From the NCBI GenBank assembly GCA_016785225.1, contig JAFBJZ010000941.1, forward strand, positions 2,284,001 to 2,348,000: a stretch of DNA of 64,000 nucleotides, written 5' to 3'. The notes under the pieces were generated by a model. The model was not told the DNA's origin and ran no database searches. It saw only the letters and a list, made by a program, of their open reading frames with translations. A program made the translations under genes and the position numbers. Within the stretch, counting starts at the first letter, position 1; the number at the start of each line of letters is the position of its first letter. The stretch is from Psettodes erumei (Eukaryota > Chordata > Actinopteri > Pleuronectiformes > Psettodidae). Positions 59,106-64,000 of the stretch are shown here, one piece after another.

Positions 59106-61717
59106 CTACACTCACCACATGCTTATGTGTTCTATCTGACTTTATCTCAGGGTCATGTCCGGGACTGTTCCCCACCTGCTCAGTGACCACACAGGCGAAT
59201 AATAACCTAAATATATTTCCCGTCATGCCAGTGTACATCTAAAGAACCCCTGCAGGATTTAGGATTTGGTGAAGAATGCTAGCCGTTTATGCAATAGAAG
59301 GGTTTGCCTCATCGAGGATTTTAAAAGCTTAATTATTTATTATTTTTTTATACTAAAGCTAGAGCTGGAAATGGTGATTTTAGGACTTTTTGCAAAAGCA
59401 ATGATGTTGCCTCTTGAATTCCAACAATATTACCATTTTCACTCTTCTTAGTCTTTTTTAGTAGCTGGTTTTACAGTGTCACACTATGGCAAAATAATGC
59501 ACCAGAAGTGAAAATGAACAGCCCACAACTACTATTTCCTGAGTAGGAAGTAGACATGAGTCACCATGACCTAATACACTGAACTGAGTAACATTTACGA
59601 TTATAGAAGTTCTGTTTTTTTGTCCTGAAACGAGTCTTTAGGCAGCTAAACTAAGTTATCTCAATTAGTAGATAAGGTAGGAATATCTACAATATTGTGT
59701 TTGTATTGCGTTTGTTTTAAGATTAGTGCGCGTGCAGCACATTGTTCATTTCCTCAGTGTGAAATGTAAAATGTTCCACTGAAGAGTTCTGTAAACTCCT
59801 GTGCTTGTTTACTGAATCTTTTGGAGAGGATAATTCAGGGTATATTCAGCCAGCCCCTTATTTTCAATTACAAGTTCACTACTTTTTCAGTAAATATTGG
59901 CATACATCAGGCATAGCTGCGATCAAAGTACAGTGAGTCAAAGTAATACTTACCTGAAATTCGTTGGTGATTCATTTGAGTGTGATTATAAATGTAGCTA
60001 TAATACTCGTTTCCATCTTTTCATGTGTCTGTGTATGACCCAAATAAAAAAAAACTCTTGATGATTGCATGGTTTATATTGCCTCATTTACACCAGTTGT
60101 CTTGCTTTTAAATGGCTCGCATCACATCAAATAATGAGAAAAAAAATGTTTGTATCAACCGAAGTTGCCCGGCAACTAAATCCCCTGACTCTTTTGCCTT
60201 GTCTTGCTTACCCTGACTGATCAGCCCTCGAGTGTGTAGAAAACATATGTTGTTGTTCACTCAACCATACAGTGTGTGTTCTTATTTATTTCTCGCCGTA
60301 GCATTTGCACAGTACATCTGATACAGCGAAATTCAGCATCACGGAAAGACAAAGGACGGGCCTATACAGTGGTGTTGATCTACATGCTCAAGGGATTTCA
60401 TTCTGATTTCATCATGATGGTCTAGTCAGACAGATGGGAGAGGCTCAGCTGAATTCATAATCTCCATCTCTGTTTCCCACACACATGCTAACAGTGTCAG
60501 AACTTGATGCATTTGTCGCGTTTGCATACAAATAATATCAGTCTGTGCTGCCATCGTCCTCTCCAGCTAGATATTGACATTTTGGGTTTTTTTCCTCGAC
60601 CAGCCCATTTGCAGACCACAATTAGGTCAGGCGGAGTTGTTCGCTCCCCCTGTTTCAATCAATGCAATGTTTTGATATGTGTGCAAGTGTTCAGCCAGAT
60701 GGGCTGTGAGTTCCACAGAGCTCAAGGACAGTTTGGGGAGTAACTCAGTCAGCAGAGGGCCCGAGCCAGCCAACACATGCTGTGAATTCACTAGTAACGG
60801 GAATAGTGGGGCCTGTTGGGAGCTGTGGGTTTTTGGATAGGGTTTCCTACACTAACAGATAGAGGAAAAAAAACCCTGATGTGATTGTAACTGTATACTA
60901 CAATAGAATTTTGTTTATCTGCAGTTTAATCTAGAATAATAATGAACTGAAGTATGTTTCCTGGCAGAAAAAACAAATATTACATAAAATAACACCTGCA
61001 TATCTACAAATCTAAGACTCCTGTGAAAATGTCACGGTGAACTTAGTTTTGGACTAGACTAACTTGTGCTAGTGGGTTGAATGAGAGGGATGCAGATGGG
61101 GGAGAAGTGCGGTAGGGTGAGTGATTGGGGGAGGGGGGTTGGTGGTAGTATAGAAGAACACGGGCTGCTGGTGCATGCTCCGCATTCCTCAGGTGTTGTC
61201 AGCATAGCTTGCTCAGTAATTACCCCTCTGTGAAAAACATGCACAAAGCCACACTTTACTGGCAAACCCAAGGGCAGCACCCATGAAAAAGCTGTTGGGG
61301 CAGATGTTAGAGACAGATACCAGTACATTTATATTTACATTCAGACATCATTTGAGCTGGGGTTTTTTGTTGTTGTTTTTTTTTTTGAATGAGTTCACCT
61401 GAGAGTTAAACTTGCTGAAAAATTACAGGCAGTATTCACTGCATACATGCAGTACTGCTGCAGATGCAGACCGTGGCTGTGTGAGAGTCAGCAGCTTGAT
61501 TTACGTGTGCTGTAATCCATCTTCTCTCAAGGATATGGGCAGGTTGGGTAATGATTGTAGCCAAGCAGACCCTGAACCTTGTGGTTCACATGCCAGCGGG
61601 TGCACAGCTCAGTTGCAAATCTGGTGCTCAGCCGTCACGCATAATATTTGTTAACTTTGCAGACAGGTAATAGATTCTTGCAGTCGTCCCCCTGCATTCT
61701 ACGTTTCATTGTTTCTT
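59106..61717. other. Right flank: no gene recognised
   Basis: AT-rich unique sequence. Part of it (from about 60287, where TTTATT reads AATAAA on the minus strand, to 61717) could be the 3' untranslated region of the minus-strand exon that ends at 61718. Confidence 0.45.
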
Positions 61718-62064
61718 TCAGATGTCGTCATCTTCATCATTGACACTGCTGTCAAAGACAAGGAGCAGGTTCTCGTTGTCTGGGAACGCTTCTCTCCCAC
61801 TTTCCTCTCCTTCCTTTGCCCCACTCTGTCTCCTTGGCAGGCTTGCTAAAAGCTGAAGGATTGTGTGCAGATGTGCCTGGAGAGAGGCCAGCCCCTCTGC
61901 CCTGGGAGAACATGTGGTCTGGGAGTGTTTACGCTGGCACTCTTTCAAGCTGTCTCCCACACAGCATGCTGGCGTCTGTCTCTCCTGGATGACAGTGCTC
62001 AACCCTCCTCCAACAAAGGGGGCATTCTCAGGTTGAGGTGACACCAGCAATCGTGTTGATTCAC
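61718..62064 (-). CDS. Putative terminal coding exon, gene unidentified
   Basis: Minus-strand open frame of about 115 codons ending in TGA at 61718-61720. The 5' limit at 62064 is set by a strong acceptor: a long T/C-rich run then CAACACAG. Read from there, the peptide starts near ESTRLLV, has ordinary-complexity hydrophilic sequence, a Leu-rich helix-like stretch (LASLQAHLHTILQLLASL) and a very acidic C-terminus (NDEDDDI). I do not recognise the family. Upstream exons should lie further right, mostly beyond the window. One possible small exon is at about 63517-63547 on the minus strand (good acceptor before, GTAAGA donor after). It could also be a chance frame or pseudogene. Confidence 0.4.
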
Positions 62065-62746
62065 TGTGTTGACAAACAGGGTAAACAGAAATGTAAATAA
62101 AAAGTAAACACATTTGCCAACATAAAAAAAAAGTGTTTTCCCGGGAACTTGAAAATGAGGATTATTGAAACACAGGGAGTGATACTTCAGCTGCAAAACA
62201 AAAAGTCTTTTAAAATGCTGCTATTCTGACTAAGTTTTGCATTTATATTCCCCCTTTATCCCCAGACTGAAGACACACTTGGATTCAACAGATATTCAGA
62301 CACTTCAGGCATGTTTTTCACAGATTCTCCGCATACTTCACATTCTCCCCTGTGATTCAGGCTCCGGGTAAACATCTGTAAGCCGAAACCCCCTGAAAGG
62401 CACGCTTATTCTTAACACCAGTGGCAGCAAGGTTAGCCAGTTTGTGTAGTGTGAAATACACACCTGTTGTTTTTCCAAAGATTAAATGCCAGTGGGAAAA
62501 GAAGACACACACTGCATGACACCATAGATTTGCAGAGAGCGACGAAATGGCTGCGGTACTGGGGCAGTTTCTCTCATGTTCTGTTTTCACCAAATGACTC
62601 TTTGATCAGAGCTTTCTTACATGGTGCGCCATGCATTTTTTTAAATTTATCTATTTTTTAATGCCAAATATTGCATCACATTGTTGGGTTCTTTTTGTTA
62701 TGCTAGTAAAATGAGGGACATGTCCCTTTGTAATGTGAGCATTTAG

Positions 62747-62759
62747 TGCCCCCTGCAGG
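62747..62759 (-). promoter_or_regulatory. CTCF-like motif, minus strand
   Basis: Minus strand reads CCTGCAGGGGGCA, one mismatch to the core CCASYAGRKGGCR. Its orientation is convergent with the site at 44701. Confidence 0.3.
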
Positions 62760-63370
62760 TTTACATGTTGTTTTTTGTGAATACCCAGTCATATATTCAC
62801 AACCCCAAAGAATAGTTTCACAATGATTACATGTTGTTTGTCCACAGCTAAAAAAAATTGCACTCTCCTTATGGAAGATATTTTGCTAAGTGGCCACCAA
62901 GGTATTCTAGTAAGGGCAGATTTGCTTTGTTGAATTATACGTCAGTTTCGCTGTATTTCCAGGTTTGGATATGCACATGGATAACTTAATACTCAAAATT
63001 GTGCATAATGCCTTGATAAGGTGAACCTTTACAAACCATAAAAATCTTTCGAGATTATTAAAAAAGTGTCTTTGGCCTCACTGCTGACTGAAATCATTAT
63101 TTGTGTAATGGACTGGGTGATATAGCCTACTGTAGATCGGGGGTCTTTATCTAATGTTCAAACTGTTAAGGATTTTTTTTTGTCCTTAGCTTTGGCAACT
63201 GGTGAATATAATTACTTCCTATTTCATACAATTACTGTTGAGCTTTTATGATTAATCACCTCCCATTGAAGCTGGGAAGACCATTGTACTAGTGCACATT
63301 CTCCAATGTCCCAAAAAAGTAGACATATATATATATTCCATGACAATCTTATAGTTTTTATTTTCATGTG

Positions 63371-63385
63371 CCACTAGGGGGCATG
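63371..63385 (+). promoter_or_regulatory. CTCF-like motif, plus strand
   Basis: CCACTAGGGGGCATG matches the CTCF core exactly. It lies about 620 bp right of the minus-strand motif and points away from it. Confidence 0.45.
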
Positions 63386-64000
63386 ATTTAGTGAAGAATG
63401 GAGAGGTTGAAGGGCCTCCCCAATGTAGGCCACACAGACGCAGGCACGCGCGGGGGCGCGCACACATACACACAGACACACACAAACACTTCTTACTGAA
63501 CTGTCTTCTTACCCATTTTGACTCATAGGTGCAACCCTGAGTACTGAGAGTATGTAAAAATGAAAGAGAAGATGCAAAATTCCACATTATTCCCTGACAC
63601 CCAAGTTCTCATATTCTAATTGGTATTTTTCCCCACAACAGTCAAAAAACGCAGGCATTTTGAATGATTGTAGTAATTGTGACATTTGTGGTCACTGACA
63701 AACTAGCGAACGTGTACATGGAATTTCTGCAGTTTTCGGTCTATCGATTAATCAATTAAACAACTAATTAAATCAGCTCAAGACCACTGGTTGGTTTCTG
63801 GGTTCTTGAGGAAATAATGAAACTGCCATGTACAGTGGGGGCCAACAGGGGCCCGACAAAAAAAAAAAAAAAAATCTGCAATGTTGAGCCCACATGGCTG
63901 CGTCCAGAGCGCCGGTTGCAGCGCCGCCTCTGTTGCTCTCCCACCTCCACAAGGTTGACGAAAAAGAGCATGAAATAGGAGAAAAGGAGGTGTGTTGGAG

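Larger units (their letters stand above)
62065..64000. other. Right end: no further gene recognised
   Basis: AT-rich sequence, possibly intronic to the minus-strand gene whose last exon is at 61718-62064. It contains two CTCF-like motifs (62747-62759 and 63371-63385), a CA/CG repeat at about 63440-63487 and a poly-A run at 63858-63874. Confidence 0.4.

Noticed and set aside
61718..62113. Full-length single-exon gene starting at an upstream start codon near 62113
   Set aside because: The part before 62064 translates a pyrimidine-rich splice-acceptor region, so the frame is better explained as a terminal exon.
1..64000. tRNA, rRNA, CRISPR, bacterial operon or viral elements
   Set aside because: I looked for direct-repeat/spacer arrays, tRNA-like arms and retroviral protein motifs and saw none. 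The sequence is intron-containing vertebrate DNA.

Overview
The window is vertebrate nuclear DNA, almost certainly from a ray-finned (teleost) fish. It has compact multi-exon genes with canonical GT-AG introns, many CA/GT and GA microsatellites, a decayed Tc1-like transposon of the type common in fish, and proteins that match vertebrate families along their whole length. No prokaryotic, viral or CRISPR structure was seen. All gene models were assembled by eye from reading frames, splice sites and remembered family sequences. No database search was run.

Layout. Positions 1-11722 hold no gene I can support: microsatellites, polypurine/polypyrimidine tracts and possible regulatory DNA. A Rev-erb family nuclear receptor gene (NR1D group, most likely the fish-retained nr1d4) lies at 11723-22141 (+), with a 5.9 kb first intron rich in CACGTG E-boxes. 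mfsd5, with a single coding exon, is at 24793-26241 (+). faim2 (12 coding exons) is at 27646-31058 (+). senp1 (18 coding exons) is at 33265-38105 (+). rbms2 (13 coding exons) is on the minus strand at 42579-58845 and converges tail to tail on senp1. To its right, 58846-64000 contains the rbms2 promoter with a palindromic CRE and a long CA repeat, then one unidentified minus-strand terminal coding exon (61718-62064). Inside rbms2 intron 1 are an internally deleted Tc1 element and a roughly 21-bp minisatellite.

Meaning. The human counterparts MFSD5, FAIM2, SENP1 and RBMS2 all map to 12q13, the HOXC/RARG region, so this is a compacted and reshuffled orthologous block. Human 12q13 has no NR1D gene, although its sister regions carry NR1D1 (beside THRA/RARA) and NR1D2 (beside THRB/RARB). 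The NR1D gene next to mfsd5 therefore looks like the ohnologue that mammals lost. The five genes do not form a pathway. They encode a haem-binding clock repressor, a molybdate-type MFS carrier, an anti-apoptotic membrane protein, a SUMO protease and an RNA-binding protein.

The strongest items for a second look are the NR1D ohnologue with both haem ligands kept and an E-box-rich first intron, a possible intragenic promoter giving a Rev-erb form without its DNA-binding domain, a SENP2-like N-terminus on senp1, candidate CTCF sites around rbms2, the very close senp1/rbms2 3' ends, and the unidentified exon near 62 kb.
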